A program made the translations under genes and the position numbers. The notes under the pieces were generated by a model. That model ran no database searches. It saw only the letters and a program-made list of their open reading frames with translations, and was not told where the DNA came from. This document shows positions 49,061-59,296 of a DNA stretch of 64,000 nt, one piece after another. This DNA comes from Pseudomonadaceae bacterium (GTDB lineage Bacteria; Pseudomonadota; Gammaproteobacteria; Pseudomonadales; Azotimanducaceae): NCBI GenBank assembly GCA_024743175.1, contig JANSXA010000004.1, positions 124,001 through 188,000 on the forward strand. Direction: 5' to 3'. Each line of letters opens with the position of its first letter. Position 1 is the stretch's first letter.

Positions 49061-49798
49061 ATGTTGCTGATTCCGGCGATTGATCTGAAAGAAGGGCAGT
49101 GTGTGCGGTTGCGCCAGGGTCGTATGGACGACGCCACGGTGTTTTCCAAAGATCCGGTGGCCATGGCTGCTCACTGGCGTGAACAGGGTGCTCGACGTCT
49201 GCACATTGTTGATCTTGATGGTGCGTTTGCCGGCGAGCCACGAAACCGTTCGCTGATAGAACAAATGGTTGCCGTCATGGATGGCATACCTGTGCAGGTT
49301 GGTGGTGGCATTCGCAGCATTGAGGTTGTAGAGGCTTATGTTGCAGCGGGTGTGAGCGGGGTGATTGTTGGCACAAAAGCCATCCAGGAGCCAGAGTTTC
49401 TGATGCAGGCCGCGAAGACTTTCCCGGCAAAAATCTGGTTTGGCCTGGATGCGCGCAACGGTCTTGTGGCAACCGAAGGTTGGGATCAGACCTCATCGTT
49501 AAAAGCTGTGGACCTTGCTCAGCAGGCTGCGCAGTGGCCGGTGGCTGGCGTGGTTTATACGGACATTGAGCGCGATGGCATGATGTCCGGGCTTAATATT
49601 GAAGCCACCCTCACGCTGGCGCTTGCCAGCAATCTGCCGGTCGTGGCATCCGGTGGGGTGACCACCCTGTCTGACCTTGAAGCGTTGAAACAGGCGTTCA
49701 CCGGACACGAATCATTATTGTTTGGCGCGATTACTGGCCGGGCGATATATGAGGGGACGCTAGACGTGGCGGCTGGGCAAGCATTGCTGGACGGCTGA
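49061..49798 (+). CDS. hisA: HisA, phosphoribosylformimino-5-aminoimidazole carboxamide ribotide isomerase
   Basis: MLLIPAIDLKEGQCVRLRQG, LHIVDLDGAFAG, VQVGGGIRS, YTDIERDGMMSGLN. Confidence 0.97.
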   Translation: MLLIPAIDLKEGQCVRLRQGRMDDATVFSKDPVAMAAHWREQGARRLHIVDLDGAFAGEPRNRSLIEQMVAVMDGIPVQVGGGIRSIEVVEAYVAAGVSGVIVGTKAIQEPEFLMQAAKTFPAKIWFGLDARNGLVATEGWDQTSSLKAVDLAQQAAQWPVAGVVYTDIERDGMMSGLNIEATLTLALASNLPVVASGGVTTLSDLEALKQAFTGHESLLFGAITGRAIYEGTLDVAAGQALLDG

Positions 49799-50507
49799 AT
49801 TGAGTCTGCCGTCGTGCAACCTCAGCAACCGAAACCAGCTTTATGTCCGCCGGTAATTCAGCCAGGCGGGCTTCTAGATAATCCAGACTGATGTCATAAG
49901 GATGCCCGATCAAAACGGCCCGGCCGTTACGGCGCGCAATGTGCAGCGCGCGTTCAAACGCCAGGTGGATGGCCTGCGGTGATGGGTCATGGTCGAGAAA
50001 AACATCACGTCTTACGGCGGGTACACCCTGCTCGCGTGCTACATCCAGAGCGACTGTGGCGGCGGTTGTGCGGGAGTCGAGGAAAAACAGGTCGCGCTGG
50101 CGCAACAGCGTCATCAGCTGCTGCATGGGTGCGCGATGTGCGGTGAGCAGGCTGCCGGTATGGTTGGACAGGCCGATTCGGCCGGGCACAGCATCCAGGG
50201 CGGCCACGGTCATATGGGCAAACTCCTGCTCGTGCATGTTTAACATCAGGGTGCGTCGTTCGCGTGAAGCGTGTGCAGAAGGGTGTGCCTGCATCGGCTG
50301 ATGCACAATGATGTCTTTGCCGCTGCGACTCGCCTGGCGAACCAGATAGGTGGTGTGTGGTGCGTGGGGCAGAACGGCTATCGTCACCGGCCCCGGCAGT
50401 GCAATGGCGCGCATGCCTCGATGCTGATGATATCCGATATCGTCTATCACTATTGCCAGTTCAGCGGCGTTTGCCCCCCAGGGCGAAAACAACGGTGCTG
50501 TCAGCAA
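49731..50507 (-). CDS. divergent polysaccharide deacetylase family protein (YibQ-like)
   Basis: AELAIVIDDIGYHQHRGMRAIALPGPVTIAVLPHAPHT, GLSNHTGSLLTAH, FFLDSRTTA. Confidence 0.9.
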   Translation of the reverse strand: MLTAPLFSPWGANAAELAIVIDDIGYHQHRGMRAIALPGPVTIAVLPHAPHTTYLVRQASRSGKDIIVHQPMQAHPSAHASRERRTLMLNMHEQEFAHMTVAALDAVPGRIGLSNHTGSLLTAHRAPMQQLMTLLRQRDLFFLDSRTTAATVALDVAREQGVPAVRRDVFLDHDPSPQAIHLAFERALHIARRNGRAVLIGHPYDISLDYLEARLAELPADIKLVSVAEVARRQTQFSRPAMLAQPPRLASPHISPGQ

Positions 50508-50645
50508 CAGTGAAAGGTAAATCTGCAGCCGTGTCAGTGCGCTGCTCCCTTATCAGAATTGTTATTGTTTTTTAGTGGTCTGACTCTGCAGGTCAGTAGC
50601 GCTCAGTGTAAGTTGCGCCAGGGGGGAAGTAAACGAATGAGTGGT

Positions 50646-51824
50646 TTACAGACTAGCGCGCAGGCTGCCTGATTCCTGTGCCTTCAACACCGCAATCGCT
50701 TCAGCCAGCATCGTTTCATCATCGCCTTCAAAGACAATGTCCGGGTCGATGCCTTTCTGGTGTATCGAACGCCCATTGGGGGTGAAATAGTAAGCCGTCG
50801 TGATTTTCAGCGCCTGATCGTGGTCCAGTGGTAACACCGACTGAACCGAGCCTTTGCCATAACTGGTGCTGCCCATCAGCTGGGCTCGACCGTGGTCCTG
50901 TAGCGCACCGGCAACTATTTCCGAGGCGGAAGCTGAGCCGCTGTTTATAAGCACCACAATAGGCAGACCCGCCAGCAGATCACCCTGGGTTGCTCGATAT
51001 TTGGCATAGCTGGATTTGAGGCGTCCTTCGGTGTAGACGATAAGCCCCTGATCAAGGAAGTGGTCAGCCACTTCAACAGAAGACTGCAGAGTGCCCCCGG
51101 GGTTGTTGCGTAAGTCGACAACCAGACCCTCCAGTGGCGTTGTGGTTTCTGCTGTCAGCTCTGCCAGGGCATCGTAAACGTCATCGCCGGTGCGGTTCTG
51201 AAAGGCTGAAATACGTATGTAGGCGATACCCGGCTCCAGCAGGCGCGAGCGCACGCTGGCAAATTCAATATCCGCGCGGGTCAGATCAAATTCCAGATTC
51301 TGGATGATCTTGTCGTTGTCGGTTGCGCGTTGCACCCCCAGCTTCACGCTGGTGCCGGGCGCTCCGCGCAGGTCATCGATGATGTCGGTCAGTAACATGC
51401 CTTTGACCCACTCACCATTGAGTTTTGTGATGCGGTCTCCAGACTGCAGCCCGGCCTCTGCCGCGGGTGTGCCATCGATGGGCGCAATTACTGTGAAAAA
51501 ACCGTCCTGCAACCCCAGTTCAATGCCAATACCACCAAAATGGCCTTCGGTATTTTCTTTCAGATAGGAAAACGCACTTCGATCGAGATAATCTGAGTGG
51601 TCATCCAGGCGGCGCATCATGCCGTCAATAGCGTGGCTGAGCAGCTCTTCTTCACTGATTTCTTCGACGTAGTTCTCACTCACCTGCTTCATAGCAGCCG
51701 ACAGCGTTACTGTGGTGTCCGCAGACGCATTGTCCCGGGTCATCAGGTGGGTGAGCACACCCAGCGCGATACCGGTGACAATCGACAGAATGATGCCGAT
51801 GAGTGTTAAGGGGCGAAGAACCAT
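50646..51824 (-). CDS. ctpA: S41 family C-terminal processing peptidase
   Basis: PDZ domain; GLVVDLRNNPGGTL, VVLINSGSASASEIVAGALQDHGRA catalytic Ser, GKGSVQSV catalytic Lys. Confidence 0.95.
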   Translation of the reverse strand: MVLRPLTLIGIILSIVTGIALGVLTHLMTRDNASADTTVTLSAAMKQVSENYVEEISEEELLSHAIDGMMRRLDDHSDYLDRSAFSYLKENTEGHFGGIGIELGLQDGFFTVIAPIDGTPAAEAGLQSGDRITKLNGEWVKGMLLTDIIDDLRGAPGTSVKLGVQRATDNDKIIQNLEFDLTRADIEFASVRSRLLEPGIAYIRISAFQNRTGDDVYDALAELTAETTTPLEGLVVDLRNNPGGTLQSSVEVADHFLDQGLIVYTEGRLKSSYAKYRATQGDLLAGLPIVVLINSGSASASEIVAGALQDHGRAQLMGSTSYGKGSVQSVLPLDHDQALKITTAYYFTPNGRSIHQKGIDPDIVFEGDDETMLAEAIAVLKAQESGSLRASL

Positions 51825-51886
51825 TTAAAGAGTTTCTCAGTTTGCCATGGGTTTTGACAGCAGACGAATACAATAGTGTTAAGCAG

Positions 51887-53371
51887 TTAGCGTACCGGAG
51901 GTGCATTACCCATTTGTTGGCTGTCCACTGCGCGTGCCGGGACAAAACGCGTAGTCGGCTCTAAGTGATGTATCTGCTCCAGCCAGATTAACCCATCGTA
52001 AGGTTCGCTGTTACCGCGGGTGCCGACAAAGTCCAGATCGCCATCTTTATCCAGGTCGAGGGCAAGCCATTTGTCATACATGCCGCGTTTGCGACGCACA
52101 ATATCGTGCTGCGGCCAGGGCTGTGTGTTGCCCTCTATACCCGGGTTTTCGAACCAGGTGATGCGGCCGAGGGCATCCCCGGCAGTTATTTCCTCGCCAT
52201 CCTGGCCGCGTGGACCGCGACTGTATGAACCGGTAAACGCATCCAGATCGCCATCATTGTCAATGTCTGCAAGTCTTACGGAAACCAGCTGGTCTGGCGC
52301 GAAATCACCAATAAGGCTAGTCGGCCAGGCGCTGTCAGCCTCAGCTGGACGTTGCAGCCACAATAGATAGCTGGGCCAGGCGGTGGAAATGACATCGGTA
52401 CGGCCATCTGTATTGAGGTCTGCGTAATCCATATTGAAACCGGTCAATGCTGCGTTGGAAAGCTTGTTTTCCACTGCCGGGTTGATGATGTGGTTGGTAA
52501 ATCTGAAGTCACCGAGATTTTCAAGCCACAGGATGCGGCCTTCACCACGGGATCCAGCAATGACATCCAGATCACCATCGGCGTCGATATCCACAGGCTC
52601 AGAATTGATCGGGATGCGCACCTGAGCAATCACCTGCTCGCGCCATAATTCGCCGTCGAGAGGCTGGTCCGGCAGGTGAAAAATCGAAATATTCAGGGGC
52701 TTCTGCTGCTGTGTGACATCAGGATTCTGTTCACCTTTATTAGGAGCGACGACTTCGGGCTTGCCGTCATTGTCAAAATCAGCAAAAAACACCCGGATGT
52801 AAGACCCTCTGTTTTGTGTGATGGCCGGAATTGTCCGCGGCCAGTTTTGCGTACGTGCAGTTTTACCTGGGTTTTCGAAGTAAATCAGATGCGCCAGTTC
52901 CGCAGCCACGACAATATCCGGATAGCCGTCGTTGTTGGCGTCCGCGATGGAAACGTCTTCCGCCGCCGCAGCCTCGGTGCCGGATGCCAGCGTTGTCAGG
53001 TGCCACTGCTGCGGGTTGCTGCTGCCCCAGGCGATACGCACATGGCCGATGGGTTTGCCGTCATAGATGGTGTCAGATTCATGTACGGAAACAATGTCCG
53101 GCCAGCCATCAAGATCCAGGTCGGCCATGGCCAGCCCGTCGCTGCCGCTTAAGTCCATCTGCGCAAGTTCGGGGTCGTCAATAATATGTTCGCGCCAGCT
53201 GATGTACTGACCGTTGCTGTGCTTTGCCTGAGTGGGTCTTTCGCCGATAGGGATATCTGCGTCCGTGCCTGCTCTGGCCTGGGCTGGCAGCCAACCTGCA
53301 CAGAACACGCAGACCAACAACGAGGCTGTCAGGTCAGCGCGCCACCCAGTTGATCGGATCTTTGGCATCAC
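51887..53371 (-). CDS. VCBS/FG-GAP repeat-containing exported protein
   Basis: Signal peptide; repeats like DLDLDGWPDIVSV, DANNDGYPDIVVA, DFDNDGKPEVVA, DIDADGDLDVIAG, DIDNDGDLDAFTG, DLDKDGDLDFVG. Confidence 0.9.
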   Translation of the reverse strand: MMPKIRSTGWRADLTASLLVCVFCAGWLPAQARAGTDADIPIGERPTQAKHSNGQYISWREHIIDDPELAQMDLSGSDGLAMADLDLDGWPDIVSVHESDTIYDGKPIGHVRIAWGSSNPQQWHLTTLASGTEAAAAEDVSIADANNDGYPDIVVAAELAHLIYFENPGKTARTQNWPRTIPAITQNRGSYIRVFFADFDNDGKPEVVAPNKGEQNPDVTQQQKPLNISIFHLPDQPLDGELWREQVIAQVRIPINSEPVDIDADGDLDVIAGSRGEGRILWLENLGDFRFTNHIINPAVENKLSNAALTGFNMDYADLNTDGRTDVISTAWPSYLLWLQRPAEADSAWPTSLIGDFAPDQLVSVRLADIDNDGDLDAFTGSYSRGPRGQDGEEITAGDALGRITWFENPGIEGNTQPWPQHDIVRRKRGMYDKWLALDLDKDGDLDFVGTRGNSEPYDGLIWLEQIHHLEPTTRFVPARAVDSQQMGNAPPVR

Positions 53372-54503
53372 CTTTGTGTCTCACTTCAAAGTAAATTCCA
53401 GTGTCCTGGGTGCCGCCACTATTGCCAGCACCGGCAATGACCTCGCCGCTCTCCACCCAGTCACCTACCTTCTTATACAGGACGTCAGCGTGCCCATACA
53501 GCGTCATGTAATCGCTACCGTGATCAACAATGGTCAAAAGCCCAAAGCCGCGCAGCCAGTCTGAAAAAATGATTCGCCCACGAAATACAGAGGTCACGGG
53601 TGAGCCTTGTTCTGCAGCGATATCAATACCATGCCAGCGTAGCCGCCCACCTGCGCGAGAGGCACCAAACGCGTGACGGATACGGCCTTCTGCGGGCATC
53701 GGCAAAGTGCCTTTTGCAGCAGTGAACGCACTGCCGTCCAATTCGGTATCGCGGCGACGCAGCTCAACCAGCAACTGCTCCAATCGATTGCGGTCCTTTT
53801 TAAGCTGTTCGTAATCGAGGGTTTTTGATTCGGTTTCCGCATCAAGTTGATCTATCAGGGCGGAGCGTTTGTCACGCTCGGTTGCCAGCACCTGCTGTTC
53901 GCCAACAAGTTGCTTCTGCTGGCTGCTCTGGGTCGCCTGCTGTGCGATCAATTCCCGATTATTGGCCTCGAGTTCAGCAAGGTTCGCCTGATACTGCGCC
54001 ATGACTTCCAGGCGTGATTCGCTGAAGTGCCGGTGATAGCGGATCATGCGCGCAAAGGTATCCGGCGATTCCTGGTTCAGCAGTTGTTTCAGAAAGTCCT
54101 GCCCGGTGAGGCGATAAGCTGCGCCGACGTGTTCGGCGATCAGTTTTGCCTGGGTGCGGCGTTGTTCGTTGAGCGCCTCCTGGTGTTTCTGCAGGTCCTG
54201 TAACGCGTTGGAGGTTTCCTTTACCTGGCTGCGAATGTCCGCCACCTGAAGATTGACCGCAGCAATCTCGCGGTCCTGGCGCTGCAGTTCAACCAGCCAT
54301 ATCGCGCGCTGCTGTTCAGCTTCACTGAACCACTGGTCCAGTGCATTGAGACGTTCAACGGTAGACTTGAGTTCAGCCGCGGTGGTTTCCGAGTCGGCTT
54401 GTGCGGCGTAACCGGGTTGGCTATTCGCGCAAAAAAAACCGATGCCAAAAAGGATCAGGCCAACCAGCCAGAAATCTTCAACTCTTTTGATCCCTCGCTG
54501 CAT
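53334..54503 (-). CDS. envC: murein hydrolase activator EnvC (M23 domain)
   Basis: Coiled-coil plus LysM-less M23: GRIRHAFGASRAGGRLRWHGIDIAAEQGSPVTSVFRGRIIFSDWLRGFGLLTIVDHGSDYMTLYGH. Confidence 0.93.
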   Translation of the reverse strand: MQRGIKRVEDFWLVGLILFGIGFFCANSQPGYAAQADSETTAAELKSTVERLNALDQWFSEAEQQRAIWLVELQRQDREIAAVNLQVADIRSQVKETSNALQDLQKHQEALNEQRRTQAKLIAEHVGAAYRLTGQDFLKQLLNQESPDTFARMIRYHRHFSESRLEVMAQYQANLAELEANNRELIAQQATQSSQQKQLVGEQQVLATERDKRSALIDQLDAETESKTLDYEQLKKDRNRLEQLLVELRRRDTELDGSAFTAAKGTLPMPAEGRIRHAFGASRAGGRLRWHGIDIAAEQGSPVTSVFRGRIIFSDWLRGFGLLTIVDHGSDYMTLYGHADVLYKKVGDWVESGEVIAGAGNSGGTQDTGIYFEVRHKGDAKDPINWVAR

Positions 54504-54517
54504 AGACAGTGTTAAGG

Positions 54518-56071
54518 CTAAGCGCTGCGCTGGGTTTTTATTTTTGCCAGCGAGTGGCCTGTCATTTCAGCGGGAATATCAATGTGCATCAGGTCCAGCA
54601 GTGTTGGTGCAACGTCGGACAGAGTGCCGTTTTCGCTGAATTCCAGTGATTGCTGACCAACGTACACCAGAGGCACGACATTCTGTGTATGGGCAGTGTG
54701 TTCCTGCTGGCTGGTGGTGTCTTTCATCTGTTCAACATTGCCGTGATCGGCGGTTATCAGCATCTGTCCGCCGCTGGTATTAATGGCATCGGTGAGCCTG
54801 GCCAGACACGCGTCCAGAGTTTCTACCGCTTTTTTGGCGGGTTCCAGCTGGCCGGTGTGCCCGACCATGTCACCATTGGCGTAGTTACAGATGATCACGT
54901 CGTAACTGCCGGATTCTATGGCTGCTACCAGCTTATCGGTGACTTCAGCGGCGCTCATTTCAGGTTGCAGATCGTAGGTGGCGACGTCCGGGGAAGGAAT
55001 CAATATTCGGTCTTCTCCCTCGTATGGCGTCTCGACACCACCCGAGAAGAAAAAGGTCACATGGGCGTATTTTTCAGTTTCTGCAATGCGTAGCTGGGTT
55101 TTGCCAAGTCTGGCCAGATACTCGCCGAGGGTGTTGCTGAAGTGCTGCTGGTCGAATGCGCAGGGCACGGTGATGTCGTCTGCGTAACGGGTGAGGGTGA
55201 CAAACTCGGTAACCGGCACAAAACTGCGCCGCTTGAAGGCATCAAAATCCGGGTCAGTCATGGCACGCGTGAGTTGTCGCGCCCGATCAGAACGGAAGTT
55301 CATGAAAATCACCGCATCTTCAGGCTTCAGCGCAATGGGCATTTCGTCTGCGTTGTGAATGGCGGTGGGCTGGATGAATTCGTCGTTTTCATCTCTTTTA
55401 TAGCCCTGTTTCAGACCAACAAGCGCGTCGCTGGCGTGAAAAGGCGCTTCGCCGCGGACAATCAGGTTGTAAGCCTGCTCCTGTCGATCCCAGCGATTGT
55501 CTCGATCCATAGCGTAGTAGCGGCCGACAAGGCTGGCGATCTGACCAACCCCCAGCGTTTTGAACAGTTTCTGGGCAGCTCTAATGGAGGGTTCAGCGCT
55601 GCGTGGCGGGGTATCACGACCGTCTAGAAAGGCGTGCAGGTAAATTCTTGTGATGCCGCGCTCTGCCGCACCCTTTATTAACGCGAAAATCTGGTCTTCG
55701 TGGCTGTGGACACCGCCAGGAGACAGCAGGCCCATGACATGCAGCGCACCGCCGGATTGATCAAGCTTCTTGAACGCAGCATTAATACTGCGATTTTTCA
55801 CAAACTCGCCCTGTTCAATGGCTCGATTGATACGGGTGAAATCCTGATAGACCACGCGTCCAGCGCCCAGATTCATGTGGCCAACCTCTGAATTGCCCAT
55901 CTGACCGGCGGGTAAACCCACATCTTCGCCGGAACCGGAAATCAGGGTATGTGGCTGATCTGCCCACAAGGCATCCCATGTGGGCGTGTCTGCCAGGGCA
56001 ATGGCGTTGTGCTCGGTGGCTTCGTTGTAACCAAATCCGTCAAGAACTACGAGTAAATTCACTTGGCGCAT
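54518..56071 (-). CDS. gpmI: 2,3-bisphosphoglycerate-independent phosphoglycerate mutase
   Basis: [63 protein letters not shown]. Confidence 0.98.
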   Translation of the reverse strand: MRQVNLLVVLDGFGYNEATEHNAIALADTPTWDALWADQPHTLISGSGEDVGLPAGQMGNSEVGHMNLGAGRVVYQDFTRINRAIEQGEFVKNRSINAAFKKLDQSGGALHVMGLLSPGGVHSHEDQIFALIKGAAERGITRIYLHAFLDGRDTPPRSAEPSIRAAQKLFKTLGVGQIASLVGRYYAMDRDNRWDRQEQAYNLIVRGEAPFHASDALVGLKQGYKRDENDEFIQPTAIHNADEMPIALKPEDAVIFMNFRSDRARQLTRAMTDPDFDAFKRRSFVPVTEFVTLTRYADDITVPCAFDQQHFSNTLGEYLARLGKTQLRIAETEKYAHVTFFFSGGVETPYEGEDRILIPSPDVATYDLQPEMSAAEVTDKLVAAIESGSYDVIICNYANGDMVGHTGQLEPAKKAVETLDACLARLTDAINTSGGQMLITADHGNVEQMKDTTSQQEHTAHTQNVVPLVYVGQQSLEFSENGTLSDVAPTLLDLMHIDIPAEMTGHSLAKIKTQRSA

Positions 56072-56175
56072 AATTCAACTGGTGTCATTTTTGACGCGCA
56101 ATTCTAACAAATATCCCCTGCTACGGTGTGTATAATCGCGCCCGTCAAAATATTGCTTATACCTGGAATTCTCGC

Positions 56176-56592
56176 ATGGAGCAGCTGTTTGCGTTCATCA
56201 GCAATCATCCTTTTCTTGTTGGTACCTTTGCGGTGCTGCTGGCGTTGTTTATACGCAATGAAATGAGTCGCGGTGGTGCCGCCGTCAGTGCCCAGGAGCT
56301 GGTGCAACTGGTTAATAATCAGGGCGCCGTGGTGGTGGATCTACGCGACAAGGCTGAATTTGAAGCCGGCCATATTGTCGATGCGATCAACATTCCCTTT
56401 GCGGCGATCGAGACGCGGATGGACGAGTTAAACCCGCATAAAGATAAACCGATAGTACTGGCCTGCAAAATGGGCCAGCACTCGGGTTCAGCGGGAACCC
56501 AATTGCGCAAAGCCGGGTTTGAACAGGTGAGCCGCCTGCGCGGTGGTATTGCTGACTGGCGTGCGCAGAACCTGCCGGTAGTTAAAAAATGA
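56176..56592 (+). CDS. rhodanese-like domain protein (YibN-like)
   Basis: TM then VVVDLRDKAEFEAGHIVDAINIPFAAIETRM, VLACKMGQHSGSAGTQLRKAGF; start 56176 within longer ORF. Confidence 0.93.
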   Translation: MEQLFAFISNHPFLVGTFAVLLALFIRNEMSRGGAAVSAQELVQLVNNQGAVVVDLRDKAEFEAGHIVDAINIPFAAIETRMDELNPHKDKPIVLACKMGQHSGSAGTQLRKAGFEQVSRLRGGIADWRAQNLPVVKK

Positions 56593-57068
56593 GCGAGACA
56601 ACCAACGAAGAGACAGCACAACAGCCACAATTGCGTATTGAGCGTCTGTATTTAAAAGACGCTTCTTTTGAATCCCCCGGTGCGCCCGGCATTTTCAGCG
56701 AACAGTGGCGTCCTGAAACACAGGTCGATATCAATACCACTGTGAACAATCTCGGTGACAACCGACACGAAGTGGTGCTGGCAGTGACTGTCACTTCCAA
56801 ACGCGAGGGTGATCGAGTGGCCTTTGTCGCCGAAGTGCACTACGCGGGCATATTTGTGATCAACGGTCTCGAAGCACAGCAACTGCATCAGGTGATTGGT
56901 ATCGCCTGCCCGAACACGCTGTTTCCCTATGTGCGGGAAAACCTGGACAGCCTGGTGGTACGTGGCGGCTTCCCTGCCATGCAGCTGGCCCAGGTGAATT
57001 TTGAAGCGCTGTATGCGCAAGCCATGCAGAAAGCCAATAAATCTGATTCTGCACCGGTCCAGCACTAA
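56589..57068 (+). CDS. secB: protein-export chaperone SecB
   Basis: IERLYLKDASFESPGAPGIFSEQWRPETQVDINT, IACPNTLFPYVRENLDSLVVRGGFPAMQLAQVNFEALYAQ. Confidence 0.98.
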   Translation: MSETTNEETAQQPQLRIERLYLKDASFESPGAPGIFSEQWRPETQVDINTTVNNLGDNRHEVVLAVTVTSKREGDRVAFVAEVHYAGIFVINGLEAQQLHQVIGIACPNTLFPYVRENLDSLVVRGGFPAMQLAQVNFEALYAQAMQKANKSDSAPVQH

Positions 57069-57099
57069 CCTGCTTTATTTGCGAGCGCCCAGGCCTCCT

Positions 57100-57567
57100 T
57101 CAGGCGCCGCCGCTGAAATCCACCTGGCGCCAGGCTTCATACAGAATAATTGACACGGCGTTAGCAAGGTTCAACGAACGGGATCCCTTCTGCATGGGAA
57201 TTCTGATCTTCTTTTCTGCGTCAATTCCGTCGAGAACGGCGTCAGGTAATCCTCGGGTTTCCGGTCCAAACATCAAGGCATCGCCAGCACGATAGTCCGG
57301 TTGGGTATGCAGGGTCTGACCTTTGGTTGTGCAGGCAAACAGGCGCTGGGGCGCGGCCGCCGCAAGAAAGGCCGGGTAGTGTTCATGGAGCGTCACCTGG
57401 GTCAGTTCGTGGTAGTCGAGGCCCGCACGCCGCAGGCGACGGTCATCCCATTCAAAGCCAAGGGGTTTGATCAGATGCAGCCGCGCTCCTGCATTTGCGC
57501 AGAGGCGGATGATATTGCCGGTATTCGGTGGGATTTCGGGTTCAAACAGGACAACGTCAAAAGGCAT
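57100..57567 (-). CDS. trmL: tRNA (cytidine(34)-2'-O)-methyltransferase
   Basis: [74 protein letters not shown]. Confidence 0.97.
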   Translation of the reverse strand: MPFDVVLFEPEIPPNTGNIIRLCANAGARLHLIKPLGFEWDDRRLRRAGLDYHELTQVTLHEHYPAFLAAAAPQRLFACTTKGQTLHTQPDYRAGDALMFGPETRGLPDAVLDGIDAEKKIRIPMQKGSRSLNLANAVSIILYEAWRQVDFSGGA

Positions 57568-57649
57568 GACGGCATTGTACGAGAGCCTTTCCCCGCGCGC
57601 CTGCGAAATGTGAAAACCTTTCTATACTAATTTCACGACATTCCATTTT

Positions 57650-58708
57650 TTGCCGGAGACGTCTGTGAATTCAGCAGTTGCATGGATGCAACAACTTAAA
57701 TCCCGCTTCTCCCAGGCGGTTGCCACGCACCCTGTTGGGGACGAGCAGATTGCTGTTTATCTATCCGGGCGCGGTGTTGCAACTGCCTGTGGCCGCGTTG
57801 ACGGGCAGATGTCTGTAGCACTGCGGTCAGACCCGATCGCCCAACTCAGCGATATTTCTTCGATGCTCGCCCAACAAATCACCTCGCTGGATTTACAGCG
57901 CAGTCCTGCCCGAAAACACGTCAACCTGGTGTTGGCGCCGGAGTTGTACAACGTTTCCCTGATTGATCGTCCGGAGGTTGATGACGCAGAGCTGAAAGAT
58001 GCGGTGCGATGGGCGATTCAGGAGCATGTGGATTATCCGGTTGAAAACGCCACGCTGGATGTTTTTGAGTTGCCGCTCAGTGCCTCGCGCGAACGCCCGA
58101 TGGTTTTTGTGGTGTCGCTGAAAACTGAAGTACTGAAAACACTGCAATCTCAGGTGCTGGCTGCTGGTTTGCAACCTGCGAGCATTGACGCCGCTGAGCT
58201 GTGTTTGAGAAACCTTGCCTGGCAATGTTACCCGCATGCGGACCAGAGCATTGCGATGTTACGCCTGACCCGCAACAGCGGGCTGATCAATATCTCACGA
58301 GGGGACGAATTATATCTGGCGCGCCGTGTTTCCGGTCTGCCGGATGAGTTTTCCGAGCCGAAGTGGGCTGACTTTCGCGAACGCATGGTGCTGCAGGTGC
58401 AGCGCTCGATCGATTACTACGAAAGCGCTATGAATCAGCCACATTGCAACATGCTGGTGGTGGCCTGCACCCATGACTGGTCCGAACGCGTGACTGAGTA
58501 TCTGACTGAGATGTTGCCGATTCCAGTGCGCTCCATCGCCGAGGTGTTGGCGGGAGAGGTAACCCTGCAGTTACATAACCCCGATGTGCACTCGATAGAC
58601 TGGCGCTCGCTTGAACCAGCACAGGTGAACGCCATCGCAGCTGGCTTGCCGGCTCTGGGCGGAATATTACGCCATCACATCGCTCACAGTGTTGAGCAGG
58701 CGGCCTGA
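57650..58708 (+). CDS. mshI: MSHA biogenesis protein MshI-like (PilM-like)
   Basis: PilM-like actin-fold protein first in a gene run ending in secretin, GspE-type ATPase and PilC-type protein; likely GTG start 57665. Confidence 0.78.
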   Translation: MPETSVNSAVAWMQQLKSRFSQAVATHPVGDEQIAVYLSGRGVATACGRVDGQMSVALRSDPIAQLSDISSMLAQQITSLDLQRSPARKHVNLVLAPELYNVSLIDRPEVDDAELKDAVRWAIQEHVDYPVENATLDVFELPLSASRERPMVFVVSLKTEVLKTLQSQVLAAGLQPASIDAAELCLRNLAWQCYPHADQSIAMLRLTRNSGLINISRGDELYLARRVSGLPDEFSEPKWADFRERMVLQVQRSIDYYESAMNQPHCNMLVVACTHDWSERVTEYLTEMLPIPVRSIAEVLAGEVTLQLHNPDVHSIDWRSLEPAQVNAIAAGLPALGGILRHHIAHSVEQAA

Positions 58709-59296
58709 ATGCAACAGGTTAACCTTCTGGATGAAAGCCTTGCCCCGAACAGAAACAGGCTCGGTGCGAATCAGCTGGTCATGTCCTGGGCTGGCTTCAC
58801 AGCATTCCTGGTGCTGATCAGCATCTGGCAGAGTGCCTCTCTGTGGTGGCTGCAGGACGAAGAAATGATGACCCGTGCAGAAGTGGAACGGGTCCGCGAA
58901 GCGAATGCCTTACATCGTGCAAATACTGCATCGCCGGTTGCTTTAGAGGCGCAGGTAGCAGAGTTGTTGATGCAACAGGACCAGCAGGCTCTGTTGGTCA
59001 CCTTGTTAAGACAACAGCAGAGTCTGAGTTTTTCACCCTATCTGTCTGCGCTCAGCGAGGCGCGTGTTGATAATTTGTGGTTGAGTGAAATTTCAATCTC
59101 CCACGGCGTACAGCGTGAAATTAATCTGAAAGGTGCTACCTCCGATGCCGCCCTTGTACCGGTCATGTTGCGGAACCTTTCCGAACAGGATCAGTTTCGC
59201 GGACAGCGTTTTAAACATGTCGAAATCACCCGGTTGCCAGGTGAGTCCCTGTCTGAATTTGTCATTGTCAGTCCTGACGGAGCCGTATCCGGATGA
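58709..59296 (+). CDS. PilN-like pilus assembly protein
   Basis: N-terminal VNLLDESLAP... TM helix, coiled coil; position after PilM-like gene. Confidence 0.8.
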   Translation: MQQVNLLDESLAPNRNRLGANQLVMSWAGFTAFLVLISIWQSASLWWLQDEEMMTRAEVERVREANALHRANTASPVALEAQVAELLMQQDQQALLVTLLRQQQSLSFSPYLSALSEARVDNLWLSEISISHGVQREINLKGATSDAALVPVMLRNLSEQDQFRGQRFKHVEITRLPGESLSEFVIVSPDGAVSG

